From: Dipetalonema caudispina
Taxonomy: Eukaryota > Nematoda > Chromadorea > Rhabditida > Onchocercidae
Reading direction: 5' to 3'
NCBI GenBank assembly: GCA_013365325.1
Contig: JABVXV010000069.1
Coordinates: 62,001-126,000 of the forward strand
Length of the DNA: 64,000 bases
Of the stretch, positions 36,200 through 49,465 are shown in pieces. A program made the position numbers and the translations under genes. Position 1 is the stretch's first letter, and each line of letters begins with the position of its first letter. Below the pieces are notes generated by a model, which did no database searches, was not told the origin of the DNA, and saw only the letters and a list, made by a program, of their open reading frames with translations.

Positions 36200-39100
36200 T
36201 TATTTCAATTTCTGCATTAATACAGTAGCTCCTTTTGTGTGATACCTTTCTACTGCTGCTAAGGACAACGTATTTCTTACCAATTCTTGAGTTTGTTGAG
36301 ATGCATTTTCGAGAATGTGCAGGAGTATGAAACATCCCTTATTACATGCGAGCTGAAACTAATAATCTCATGAAAAATGAGGGGAAAAATGCAACAACTT
36401 CACGACAACTCCTGCCTGCCTATAGATTAAGTTTAAAACTCGAATTAGGAAACACGAAAACGTCGTTTAGACGTGAGCACAAGTATCTAGCAATTCATTG
36501 ATAAACTAGAAAAGTAGCTGAAGGAATTTGGAAAAAATAAAAATTACCCATGATGATAATTGATTTCTGCACTGTTTCACAATAAAATCACCGAGCTTGA
36601 TGTCAAATTTAGAATCACTTTTTAGCAATTTAGAAATTACGAAATGCGCCTGGGGATGTTCAATTGGATGAAGCTGTTCTCCATCACAAGGTATAAATTC
36701 TCGGCTGCACATTGAAGCAATCGCATCATAGCAGGCAGCACGATCTTCCACACACACGTTCCGATCAAAAAAATCCAAATCGGCTAAAACAATTGAACTT
36801 CTCAAGTAAGAAAACATATCTGAAATTGTTCTAAAAAAATGTTTTCACAGGGAATTTTTTTTATCCAAACAAAAAGGAAATTTCATCTAACGGTTAAAAT
36901 TAATGGTGCATTGCAAGAAAACACAAGGAGGTTTCCAAATTCTTCCTTTCCCACTTTCTCTCTCTTCCTTCTCTTGCTGAGTAAAATATTGATTATAGAA
37001 CATAGGGGATAGAGAAAATCAAAACGGAAGCAATAGTTTTTTTGAGATGTTTGGCTATTGCGAACCCTTTCGATTTCGAAAGTTAGTTTAGACAATCAGC
37101 AGAATTACTGCATGTTAAACGTACTTGGAGCCTCCAGCATATCCAAAATAAGTAATGATGCATGACTCTCAAAAAGTAAAGCATCCATATTTGCTGCGAA
37201 ATAGTTGCAAAACGGCTTCTGAATATATGAAAATAACTCTGCGTAACGTAGTTTAGAATCCTTTTTGCTGTATGGGTTCCCATCTCCCTGAAACATTTTA
37301 ATTTTAAGAATCATAATTAAAACTAAATGTTCCATGGAGTGAAAAAGCTGCAAAATTTATGAAATAAATGGGAAAATTCCTTAATTACAAGTCTCTAACA
37401 ATCCACTGTGCTTCTAAGTTATTAGGTTCAGAATGATATTAGCATTAATTAATTATAAACTAACCGCCTTGTAAATTGCAACCTGTGATGCTGAACAAAA
37501 GCGAGGATCTCTTGGATGAATTAAATGATGCATAACTTTTACACCATAACTACTTTTAATAATTTCACCAATGTTATTCGACAGTTCCTGGAAAGTTAGT
37601 GTCATATAGTCATTCTTATAGCAATTAAAATGATTATAAAAAATGCAAATAATTAACTTTCTGCCCTTGTCCTTTCTCACTTATGATGAAGCAGTGATTC
37701 AAATGAATTACACATCGAATTTTTCTCTCCACTGCTTCAGATTTGCTATAATAAGATTAAATCACAAAAACTTTAAAAAAAAATGAGTCAACCTTTAAAA
37801 GATATCTATCAATCAACACTGTATCATCCACAGTATCGAAAACGGCAATTAAAAAACGATGTGCAAACTCCTCCAAGCAAGTTTTCATTACCAATCCTTT
37901 GAAATTTTTCAGCATTATCTATAATGAGTACTTAATCCTTTGATTGGAAATAAATTGGAAGCAAAAAAAAATTATCTCATGAACATAATCATGTTCACAC
38001 GTCCTAAGTTCTTTCTTTAAAAAAAATGAGTACCTTTCTCGTCTTTGCAGAGCTATTCCATAAACATTTCATTGCAGTGCGCACTCCATCATTTGTGTGA
38101 ACAATCTAAAATATGGTGATTTCCTTTAAAACCTACACCTTAATTTTTGCAACTTCTAATCAGAACGTCTCGAATATTCGCGAAACGTCTTTCCTCTTCC
38201 TCTTCCTCACTTTATTATTCCCTCGTTTTCTTCTTGCTTCGATCTCAAGCTATACGAAATAAAACATTCACAAAACTTAAATTTGCAAATCTAATATTAA
38301 TACAATTTGTTATAAATTGAAGTGAATGGTCTCACTTGAGGTATGCATAGTTTTAGTGAATCAATCATTTCTTCCAACTGCTTATTGTCAGCAAATTCGA
38401 AAAAATCACTCAACAAACGATGCGTCAAACTCAACTTTATTTGTGGCCTAAAAAATAAGCAAATGTGATTTATGAGCAGCGAATTTTCGTACTCGTCAGC
38501 AAAAAATAAGATCAAAAGAATAAGATCCAACCGAAGTTAATTAATTAAACAGAAATCCAACAGTAATTACTTGTCCACAATATCAATGAGGATGTTTTCA
38601 AGGTATTTGATAATTGATGATTTTCTACTTGGATGGTCGGCTATTATTTCTTTCACTGTGCGCACTTTGTTATCAGCAGCCTGAAGCACACTAGTAATTC
38701 ACATTTAAGAATACATCAATTTCAGAGATTAAATCAAATTCTATTGAGAAATAATTCTATTTATTAGAATAATTTATATAAAAAAGAGAAACGTCGCAAA
38801 TGAGAATTAATGACCTTGAAATAAGCGAAATCCACTCCATAAAATTCAATAATAATGTTGTATCGCTGTTGTGCATTTGCATAATCATTATAGGCTAACT
38901 CTAAAACTTGTGCTGCCAATGACACGCGCAACAACGACACACAGTGACCTCGGAATGCATCAAATATTATTTGTCGTTGTGTTACAGATCTAAATCAAAG
39001 CATTTGAATACTGAAATAATTTCATGAGAAGCTCACACATGCTCCTTTTACTGCTATAGTACACTAAAATATTAGAAGATAAATTAATGTGTTCAGGTTA

Positions 39101-41342
39101 CCGATACCATTTAGGATATCAAAAGCAAAAGAACACACAGGCAGGAAGGGTCAGGTGTATTCGCACTTTGATAAAACTGCCTCAAGAAGGTATTAGAGTT
39201 TTTTTATCTCGAACTACTTGAAGCTAATGCGAAACTTCTTGAATAAGAGTTTAAGAAAGTTGATACTAGGAAGAAAAAATTACTGAAAACCTTGGTCAAC
39301 CAAAATTAAAATTCCTAGAACGCGCATATCCCCAAACTTTTACAAAAGCTCAAGATTTATACTTTCACTAGAAATGAACATAATTAGAAGCCAATTATCT
39401 TAAATTGTTAAAAATCTCTTACAGTTCTTCATTCTCTTGAGATATCTCGTCTTAATATAAATTTATCAAAATAGCAATTCCCTGAGACATACCCGTGTTT
39501 GAGCATTTTTATAACGAAAAAACGAGCATATTTCGACTTTGTCATGCAGATGATCTCTGGTAGAAGTTCTTCAAAAAGAGCATTTCGCACATCGCTTCCT
39601 CCATTTGTTACCATGCATTCCACAATTCGGCATGCATCGTGCGCGAATATTAATTCCTTTACCTTTCCCTTCACTATTCCAAAAATTTCGGTAGCCAGCT
39701 TCTTCTGTTCAGTCTCACTCGTTTTTCCACTACAAACGTTGATTTGATCATAGCAACCAATGCTTACAAATTTTAAAATAAATTATTCAAAATAAACTGG
39801 AACCAAGAGATTCACTGGAAGTGGGAGCGCAACTAATAAAAACTACAACGTTCCATACAGCAATCAAACAAAAAAGAAGACTACCTGCGTAATTTCTCCC
39901 ACAAATGTTTGCATTTAAGTATTAGGTCGAAATATGGCTTGTGCTTTCTTCGTAATTCACGAATATACATTTTGCGTTCTTTCTTTGGCATATTCAACAA
40001 CTTCTGCTTTACTTTGCGCGTTACCTAAAATGAGGTAAGGTATAATTGCAAGCATATTTTATTTAAATGATGATCAAAGTGAAAACAATAGCAAGACATA
40101 ACCGCTCTGAAATCTGAAATCATTCTGTTAGAAAAAAAGAAAAAGGTTCTCTTTGCACAATAAAATAGAAACTGGAGGTTTTTCTACGCAGTGCTGCTCA
40201 CAATAAATTGACAATGTTATAGAACCAAAACAATAAGAATGATTAAGGTAGCTCGGCATGAATATGCATATGAGCTCACTGATAATTGGGCAGACATTTA
40301 CGAACCTGCAACTTCTTTCTTCCATTGATGGGACGAATTTTTCCATGATCAATTTTCTGCACTTGTCCTTTTCCCGATTTTTTTGTCTCCTTCCCTTCCA
40401 AGTTGGGAGGAGCAAGTTCCACAGCTGAATTCATAAAAATCTCTTGCTTGAGTTCTTCTGCTTTTGTAGCTTCATTATGACTCTGTCCTACTGTCAAATG
40501 CATAATCATATTCTTCCTTTCTGAAGTTTTGTCTCTAGATTTTGCAGTTGTAAACAAACTTGGCGAATTTTTTGATCCATCTTCTTTCTTGATAATGATG
40601 CTTCTACCAGGATTAGCTGTTGATGGCGTGATCTAAAATGCGTTGACAATATCACGAATATCCTAACAAACCACTGAATCTAAAGATTTTTGTGGTGCTT
40701 CGCTATCCAAGTGCAGCAACAAACCTTTCACGGTTCTCTACCGGTTATTACGGAAATAATTCGTATAAAAAACCATACAATTTAGCTGTGATCGTCTTCC
40801 TAAAACTATATAAAAGGACCAAAATTCCAAGCAATTCTACTTACTGTTAGCTTCATCCTTTTATCATATACTTTCATCTTTTCCAAATCAGCAGCAAATG
40901 ATACTCGCTTTTTTTTTGCTTCCGGAAAACTCGCACTATCCTTCTCACATCTTTTACGAGTAAATTCTTTCCCTTGCTGTTTACTTCCCACCTGAATATA
41001 CTGCTAACGTAAGAGTAAATGAAACTTGTAAAATATATCGCTTTAGCCTTAAAAGCATTCACTAATTCCTTTCTGCATAAAACTGATACGTTGTAAGCAT
41101 CCTAAAAAAATACAATGAAATCAAAATCTACTGAGTAACAAAACAAATTTCATATGATCATCTATTGCTTGATATATGAGGGAGATAAGGAGAAAGTGAA
41201 AAAGTAGAAGAGCTACCTGCCCATCAGTTTTTATCAATGATTTTCTTGTAGCATGTTTGACGTTATTCAACATTGATTCTTCCTTGTATCCATTCCTTTT
41301 ATTCGAAGCATTCCTCTTCACTTTCTCTTTTCTCACCTTCAT
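36200..41342 (-). CDS. puf-12: PUM3/Puf-A (PUF-12, KIAA0020) family nucleolar RNA-binding protein
   Basis: Fourteen exons: 41342-41217, 40991-40845, 40632-40306, 40024-39885, 39729-39493, 38989-38815, 38680-38571, 38447-38336, 38105-38034, 37918-37793, 37587-37465, 37287-37125, 36819-36548 and 36352-36200, in phase at every junction, giving 760 residues. The first 200 are basic and Lys-rich, as expected for a nucleolar protein. A hallmark of the family is KVKELIFAHDACRIVEC followed by FEELLPEIICMTKSKYARF. Degenerate Puf repeats follow, then the C-terminal CPL-like region with HFVISKLLKSDS and the SW..NKG block. PUM3/Puf6 proteins bind double-stranded or structured RNA and act in pre-rRNA processing and 60S assembly. 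The start is 12 nt after a TTTGCAG acceptor. Length is close to the worm homologue. Confidence 0.93.
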
Positions 41343-42642
41343 TTATCTATTCTCCTGCAAAGTAATAAATGACGACCATATCTCCCATCCACCTACTTCT
41401 CAATCCCTCTACCCAACAAATCACACAGCTCTCAAAGGTCTAATACATAGCTTGCTCTAAGTAAAATCACCTTGTATCACTAAAATTAGGTGACAATGAA
41501 ATTACTTATCCCATCATCAGTTTATATAGTGTAATGGAGGAGCTTACAAATTGTGGAGGTAATTTCGAGGTGATAGTGACCCCCAAAATGTTGCAGTAAT
41601 AAAGTTTTCACATAGCTTTTGATATAACAGTGCTTATTGTGCACATGCCTGTATGCTGAGATCAGTTTGATATTTCAGCAATCTCTTACTACAATGATAT
41701 AGCATTATATTAGATGGGAGTTGTCACTGAATCATTCTTTTTTGGAAGTCAAAATTATTTATTTTAATTTTTTTCTTTTAAATTTCAAGATTTGACTCAT
41801 GTATGCCCTAATGATAGAGGACTGATTATGACTTAATCGCTTTTCTTCTCTTCATTCAGATTCCACAGTATCAGTTAGGAAGATTACCTAACTGATACTG
41901 TGGAACGGTACTTTGATAAATCCAAACGTTTCATTGTTTAGCAAACATCCGAATTCATTGATTTTAAAGTATTCACAACTTATTAGGCAATATTACGTTG
42001 ATATATGCTTTGTATTAACTTCGTTCTCAACTAGTGCTATTTATATACATTTCGATGAAGTTAATAGTGCATTCGTATGAGAAGAGAAAATTTATGATTA
42101 GAGTGGTTCGAGAACATCGATCAACTTTTGAGAGCTGTATGATTGAAAATAGCGTTTAAAAATGGAGATCGAAGGGATTCCATTTGTTACCTTTCATTTG
42201 ATTTAATGATTTAACAGATCAGTTTGTAACAATAAATTTCGTGTAGGTTTAAAAGTTGTCTTCAGATAAATCTGTTTAATTTTGGTTATATTTGATCCTC
42301 TTTAAGTTAGTTTTGTTGATATCAAGTTCAATTTGATTAAAATTGAAATTGATTTCATTGAATCTCAAGCTCCCGGATCTCTCATATATAAATATGCATC
42401 AGTGCGGAAATAATGCAATACTTTTAAAAAGATGTGATATTTTACTTTGATTTTTTAAGCTATAATTTTTTGATACCCATTGATGCGAAAGACATTCAAT
42501 TGGAGGAGCGAAAAAGTCAAAGAAAAACAATGACTAGGAAATGAGTTCATTTCTCACCTTTGACGATTATCTATGATCGAACTCTATGCCTACATCCTTT
42601 TTTGAATTTCTTTTGAATTGTCTAATAAATTTTCTGAATTTC
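41343..42642. other. Intergenic between divergent PUM3 and SLC35F6 genes
   Basis: About 1.3 kb holding both upstream regions and the perfect 19-bp hairpin at 41861-41905. The proposed PUM3 spliced-leader acceptor is at 41355-41356 on the minus strand. No exon seen. Confidence 0.6.
41861..41905. repeat. Perfect 19-bp inverted repeat with 7-base loop
   Basis: TTCCACAGTATCAGTTAGG at 41861-41879 and its exact reverse complement at 41887-41905, separated by AAGATTA. It sits in the bidirectional upstream region of PUM3 and SLC35F6. Confidence 0.95.
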
Positions 42643-42644
42643 AG
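42643..42644 (+). other. Probable spliced-leader acceptor of the SLC35F6-like gene
   Basis: TTTCTGAATTTCAG ends two bases before the start ATG at 42646, leaving a one-base leader. Strong polypyrimidine-AG context; trans-splicing is inferred. Confidence 0.65.
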
Positions 42645-42645
42645 T

Positions 42646-45600
42646 ATGGTGGATACTGGTAGAAGTCACGTATTGAAATCATTGCTGCTTGGCCTAACGA
42701 TGGTAGTTACTGGATCAGTTAATACTATTGCTGCAAAGTAAGTGTCGTTATAGGATTTGCAAGTTTGAAATTTAATTTCGGAAGTTTTTTGCTATTTAGA
42801 ATTCCATTCAGTTTCTATATCACCCATCATATAGTCGAGGTATTATGTATTGTTTCATATTTCACTATGTTGTGGTGCGCATTCCAAAGATCTTGAAATT
42901 CTTTTTCATTCCTTTCCTTTTTTTTTTCACTTAACTTCGTGAATAAATGGTTAACCAAAGAGTTATTTATTGTATAATTAATTGATGAGTTTCCACAGAA
43001 TAGTAGTAATGGTGAATAGGCCAATTTCCGCTTTTAATTTTCGGTAGTTTTGCAACGCATTGCAGGTGGGCTGATAGCATGAAAGTGGACAGTAAACATT
43101 TCAATCATCCATTCGTTCAGGTACATTCCTAAATTTGTAAAGTTTGGAATTGCGTTATAAACTTGTTTAATTTGTCGAGTGACTTTTTCCACTTGCTAAT
43201 AGGGAACAGAACTGATTAAAGGAGCCGAATTGATTAAATAAATGTATTTGCTATCTCAGTTTAGGTATAATAATTTTGTACCACTTTTACTTTTGGAAGA
43301 ATTTTGTGAAATTTTTCGGAATGAAAGTGTATATTGTTATTGATTATGTGTTATATCTCTTAAATTTTATTCTTCACATTTCAATTCGCCTCATAGAAAA
43401 GCTTGATGTGTTTCGTTCTTCACAGTCGTCATTACTGTTAAAATAATTAGTATCAAAGCTATTTTGTTATAATGCGTTAGAAGTTTAATTGATGGTTATC
43501 TTCAGGCAATATGTATGTTTATCGGTGAATTATCATGCTTATTTGTCTACATTATTGCACGTTACATTCAAAATTACCGCAATCAGTCGTCGCTGTATAG
43601 TGATGAAGGCAGTGAAAGCGGTATACCTACTCACATTATAGAACGAAATTCCCTGAAATTTAATCCTTGGGTGTTCGTTGTACCAGCATTTTGCGATGTT
43701 CTTGCTACTTCAATAATGTATATTAGCTTGAACCTTACGCAGGCTTCATCATTCCAAATGTTAAGAGGTTAGTTTTTTAGTGTTTCTTGTCTCTCTAATC
43801 CTCTATTTAGATTTTCCTTCTGATATGTATACTTTTCATAATTTATAACTTATTTTGACCCTGAGGATTTTGAAACGCGTCTTCCGTGATACTTCGTGTG
43901 ACTGTTGCTGTTTTGATCAAATTGCAGCATATTTCTTTACGTCGAATTTGCTTTACTTCAGGCGCCGTGATAATATTCACTGGTCTTTTTTCGGTTGCTT
44001 TCTTAAGATCATATCTACAAGGTTTCCGTTGGCTAGGTATGGGCTTTATTACTGTTGGTCTCGTTATTGTTGGAGTAAGCGATATTATTTTTGGTGAAAA
44101 CTCCAAACGTGATATTAACGGAATTATTACAGGTTTTATTCATTATTTGAAGAAGAAAAGATTGGCAAAACTTTAGAAACAAATAGAATTACTGAGTTCT
44201 TCATTGTTGGCCTAAATTCGTTTGCAAATCACGTCACAAAAGCAGCATAAAATTAAAATAAGGCATTGATAATTTCTCATTTATGCTTATCCTGCATATA
44301 CAAATTTAACGATCTTACATTTTCTTTGAATGTCTCTCTGTGTTTGACTATAGGTTATAGCATCACCGTCTACAAAATTATATCATAATTAGCTTGCAAA
44401 TTTTAATGATAATTGTAAAGGGAGTGTGCTGAAGTAACCTCGAATAGCGGAGTTTAAGGCGAATACATCTAAGATCCTCGGAATTGCAACTGCATTTACC
44501 AAATTTTGAACATTTTTTTTTGGGGGGAGGGAGGGTGGGGGCGGAGATCGAATGCTGATGATATGTAGTTTTTGGAAATATGCTCCTAGTACTACTTTTC
44601 CACATTAAAATATCGAAAAAATCTGACTCGAATACGTTACATCCTGTTTAAAAAGACTTGTTGAAATCTTTTTGAATGTATATTTTCCAGGCGATTTGTT
44701 GATTATTATTGCTCAAATCATAGTAGCAATTCAGATGGTTGTTGAACAAAAAATCGTCAATGAATTTAATACACCACCTTTACTTGTTGTTGGTTTGGAA
44801 GGTTTGTCATATCGTTTCTGATTTTTGGATTATGTCGATTAGATCTGGAACTACGTATGTTTAAATAGTGAGGTAAACAGATACATTGTTTTTTCTATCG
44901 ACTGAAAGATTCGTTAAATCAATTGTTGGAGGTCTCTTCGGCTTAGCGATTCTGACGTTTTTACTGTTTCCAATGTATTACATAAAAGTGCCATCCATTT
45001 TTTCAACAAATCCGTATCATCGACTAGAGGATGTATTCGATGCATTTAGAGAAATAATAAATAACCCTTGGATTGGATGTGCGCTGCTGCTTACTATGAT
45101 TAGGTAAGTTACAGTAATTATTGAATTTATTTTTGAAGATAACTTGATCAGAGAATTATTAAATTAACTTTTGATTGGAAGCGTATTTTTAAGCAATAAA
45201 CAGTAATAGGTTATTCTCATCATTGTTTTAATAAGTTTGCTGACGTGCTGCTTCACTGGAATATAATGGTGTGCATACCTGCTACTTATCACAAAAGCTT
45301 CCGATTTCATAGATTGAAAGTCGTTATAGAAAAATCATCCGTTTTGGGAATTCTGGGCAGATTCGTTGATTAAATTTTTGTTCACGCTCCCAGTTTTTCA
45401 TTTGCAGCTCTTACACCGAATGCATTTGTCAGTGACATATCACTTTGATCCTTTTTCCTTACACAGTTTGCCGTATCTGAAATTTGTTTTAGCATTGCAT
45501 TTTTCAATTTTGCTGGTATTTCTGTCACTAAAGAACTGTCAGCGACGACAAGGATGGTACTTGATAGTGTTCGAATTCTATTAATTTGGCTAGTGTCAAT

Positions 45601-46186
45601 TCCATTTTTTGGTGAACACTTCATTCCCTTACAGGTATATGGATTGTTTCTTATTGCGTTTTTTTGTTCATATTAATTTCGTTGTGAGATGGACAGGAAC
45701 GGATGCATTCATCCGTTATCTCTGTTTATTGTGTTTTTACAGTTGCTTGGGTTTGCACTGCTCATTTTTGGAATGTTTGTTTATAACGACATCTTTTTTG
45801 GACCTTATTTACGCCAAAAAGTAAGTTTTACTTGTAGTTTGAAAAAATCGTTTATTTTACAAAAATTGAAAAAACATGTTCGTTTTTAGGGGTTGGCCTG
45901 TCAAAGTTTTATTTGGCGCCTTAATTTGTCATATTTTTGTATTTTTGTCTTCACAATTATTTCGTTTGACTTTGCTTTATCACAGGAAAACATTATATCT
46001 GCTGATTTCTTGATAGATTTAAGAGTGAGTACAAGGTAATAAATTTGTATATTTCTGAGTATTTTTTGTTTTTAGATATTGCCTCTTATCAGGAATAATC
46101 GGTTGGCTGGTTGCTGCATATCATTTTGGGGTGTCGACTTGGTTACTGCTGATTGCAGTGCACTAGTTGAAGATAATAATGAATAA
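42646..46186 (+). CDS. SLC35F6-like multi-pass nucleotide-sugar/drug-metabolite transporter family protein
   Basis: Ten exons: 42646-42737, 43066-43120, 43506-43767, 43962-44132, 44691-44801, 44932-45103, 45493-45634, 45743-45820, 45986-46024 and 46076-46186, giving 410 residues. Strong family signatures are VTGSVNTIAAKWADS, FNHPFVQAICMFIGE, ASSFQMLRGAVIIFTGLFS, GDLLIIIAQIIVAIQMVVE and FFNFAGISVTKELSATTRM. About ten membrane segments are predicted by hydrophobicity. Human SLC35F6 (C2orf18, ANT2BP) is placed in lysosomal and mitochondrial membranes and affects apoptosis; its substrate is not settled. The first eight exons align with the human protein end to end. The last two exons add a tail of about 50 residues with little similarity and are the least certain; exon 9 may start earlier, at 45894. 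Intron 4 carries a G-quadruplex motif. Confidence 0.92.
44522..44541 (+). other. G-quadruplex motif in intron 4 of the SLC35F6-like gene
   Basis: GGGGGGAGGGAGGGTGGGGG: four G-runs of at least three with single-base loops, on the coding strand. It is by far the most G-rich stretch in a strongly AT-rich window. Confidence 0.9.
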
Positions 46187-49100
46187 CGAAGTGTCGCCTT
46201 TCCTTCAATTTATCATCTGTTAGATGATTTATCGAGTTTTGAAAGTACTTGTGATCTGGAAGCTTCTTTAAATAGAAAAACTTAGTTTTTCCTGTAATTT
46301 TCGAAATTTTTTTCTATTGAAAAATTCATATGGCACGCTAATTTTTTCGGATGTTTCTTTCCCCGGGCTGCTTTGCAAAGAGCAATATATTTCCTATATT
46401 TTTTTAAAACTTGCTTTTTGCATTATGCATATCATTTCTCCTATTCTTGTGCTATCCGTTGGTTTGAAACTTATCTGAAAAATGCCTGTAATAGTTTTTG
46501 TTATTTGTTGTTCGATGAAATATCCCGAAGTCATTCATTTCTTGCTTTCCCTAATTTGTTGTGTAGTCCTCAGTTTGGGAATATTCTAGAAGTTAATTTT
46601 GAAATTAATTATTCAACAAGATTATTTATATATGAAAACTGAGTCATTCTTAAGGTAAGTTCTGCATACGTTACAGCAATAACATTGTATAAACATTTGC
46701 AGTTCAATCATCAACAATATTCATAACTTTTAATTATGGCATAATATTGTGCTGTGCGATTTTTCTTCTCTCGTTAGTTCACATGAATTTGAATCCTAAA
46801 TCTATGTGTAAGATATCAAAATTATTTCATAAAATGTGCGTTTCAATGTACATTGTTTTGTTTCAGAATAGTGCTGATGTGTATATTATCGGAAAAAGAG
46901 CTGTCAAACGTGATATTTCATTTCTGGTATTAATATGGTCCTTTACCATTATTTTCTCCATTATGAATTATTGTTCTGTTTAGTTCAGGATTTTGATATC
47001 TTTCGGTATAACGATTCAGTCTGACAAATTGGTCCTTACTACTCGTCAGTTTATTAAATATACATCAGTTTATTAAATTACTATGGTGCAGACCAATCAT
47101 CTCTGTTGATTGGAAATACATATAATAAATAAGCGAAGTATTGATCTAAAAAGTTATGTTTGTAGTTACCGTAGTTTTGTTGCTTTTTTATAGCTGTTAT
47201 ACTTTTCTTTATCATTACTATGTAGAAGTTGAGAAGTACTACTAAAAGTGACGACATATTATGAGTTATAAAATCTCTTAGCTATTAATATGCTGATTGG
47301 CAATTTGTCGAAATTAGCCCTCATCAAATGTCAGTTATATTTTAAAGATAGTTCTGATCGAGAGGTGTGATGCCTTCTGTGGAGTAATTTTTACAGGAAA
47401 TAAATCTGTCGATTATCTGATTTACTACTATATAAAATCTAGCCACTTAATCTTTATACGACTGTGACAATGACTCAGTGATTTAATGGAATGAAATATG
47501 TTTTCATATGGTTCAATGAACCTAAAAAAGTACCTCTTCTCTAGTAATAAGAAACAGCTGATTAATCAGATTGATTTGACTGCGAGCAAGCATTTTTTTT
47601 GGAGCATGTGTTGGACGTTTTGTATGCTATCTAAAACTTTTTAGAAATAGCTGTTTACTCAGCCTTAGTCTAGTGCTAGTTTACCAGCTGAAACTATCGT
47701 ATGATTTCCAAATTTGCACAGGATTCAAAAATCATTGCTCACTGATACATTAATGCTATATTTTTAGAAATTTTTTTAGCATTTTCATATGTTATATATT
47801 CCGAGCACTTCGATACTTTTTTTTTCTATTGCAGTTCTTTGTAAAAATGGATCGTATCGATACTGCTATCCCATAGTAGTTTCATTTAATTATAGGTTTA
47901 ATCTTGTTAATCTTATTCATGGTTGACTAGTTAGAATTTTAATGAAAATGCCGAGGAAAAACTAAGTTCGTTTAGAATTACTTCCACCATGAATAGACTT
48001 TTTTTTTCAGCGTTTTTTAATATTTTCTGGACGAAGTAACAGTGATCATATTAATTACTACTTCCATAAAAATTCTTACTATGTCTAGATTAGTAAATTT
48101 CAAGTTAGGTTGCGTGGAACTTTTTGAAAAGTATTTATTTTAATCCCCAGTATTCGCGTTTTTCATGTTCGGAATATTTATATACAATAATGTGTTAATT
48201 GGTTTTTTACTACGAAATACAATATTTAGTTTCATTACAAAGTTTATCGGTGGTTAGTTCAAAAATTTTTCATAGACTATACCAATTGATAGTTTGCAAT
48301 ACGAAAGGCTGATGTATAGCTTTCCAACAAGGAATGACGTAAATAAAATTTATCGTCATTTTCAGGAGTGCCTCAAAAAAATTTTCATAAAAGTATCTAA
48401 TATCCCAATATGAGGAAAATGCTATTTGCTGCGATCCGGATGCAGAAAGGTAGTGTTGATTTTCAAAAAAATGGAATCTTTTTTTAGGATTTTCTCCAGC
48501 TAACCCTTCCATATATTATTTCAAAACTGTGGAGCTGTGATTTGCCCGGAAATAATGTAATATATGAAGGAGAACGACAGTAACTTCACTCATTCCGGTA
48601 TAGATATTCGTGTTAAATGTTGTAATTCAAATTTTCTATTTGTATTTGGTAGCTAGTTATATTATTGCCCAGACTTCTTGCTTTCGCTGTTGAAGGAATT
48701 GCATTCATTTTGTATCTTGGAAGATACTTTTTCTGGCTTCAATCGACATAAATTTTTTAAAATAATTCGAATTTTAAGTTTCATAACATCAAGTGTAGAC
48801 GATACCTATTTGTATTAAGAAAATAGCGTAAGTCTAAAAGATTGCTAGTGAATAACAACTGTGTGTGATTATAAAGCAAAACGAGTTGTTATTTGCGATT
48901 TAATAAGGGGGCATAAAGAGATCCATTAACTGATAATCGTTAGTAATTTTAGTAATTCAGTCTTTTACATTTATAAATTATGAAAATGAAATGAAAATAC
49001 AGCTATGCAAGTATTCAACCTGTAAACGTGAATAGAGATGTGTACTTTATTAATATGTTACCGTTAATTTGACTAGCACATCATGTGTCAGATGGTTTAT

Positions 49101-49448
49101 GAGCAGATATTGAAAGCAGTTTAAATGAATGGACTTGATTTTTTCCTAGTATATGGGGAAGTATAAATTCATATTATTTCTAGACGCTTCGAAGTCTTTT
49201 TTATTTCAAATATTTATAAAGCAGAAAAGTCTCTCTGTTAAAGAGACCAATATAATTTAGTAAAATTTTACTTCCTTGTTGAATATTTGTATGACATGTA
49301 ATGAGACTGTAGGAGTTGTAGGTTTGTTGGTCTTCTCAATAATGTTCGTTCCCGGATTTCTTCAGAACTTTCGAAATGTCTAGTTTTAAGCATTTGCAAG
49401 TTTCATTTTGGATGTAAATTCTCAAATTTTCGAAAATTTTGCTGTTTC
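46187..49448. other. Intergenic, SLC35F6-like to rars-2
   Basis: About 3.3 kb with no supportable exon. Open frames are under 90 codons, hydrophobic by AT bias, and lack domain motifs. Confidence 0.55.
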
Positions 49449-49450
49449 AG
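49449..49450 (+). other. Probable spliced-leader acceptor of rars-2
   Basis: GCTGTTTCAG lies 15 nt upstream of the ATG at 49466. In the frame of that ATG a TGA occurs just upstream, so this exon appears to be the first. Confidence 0.6.
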
Positions 49451-49465
49451 TTGTGAAAAGGTTCG

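Noticed and set aside
45894..45985. 5' extension of exon 9 of the SLC35F6-like gene
   Set aside because: It stays open and in phase, but the sequence is T-rich and ends in a good CACAG acceptor, so it is more likely intron. Not fully excluded.
46373..46983. Hydrophobic plus-strand frames after the SLC35F6-like gene
   Set aside because: Hydrophobicity follows from T-rich DNA; no conserved motif and no acceptor-donor pair in phase.
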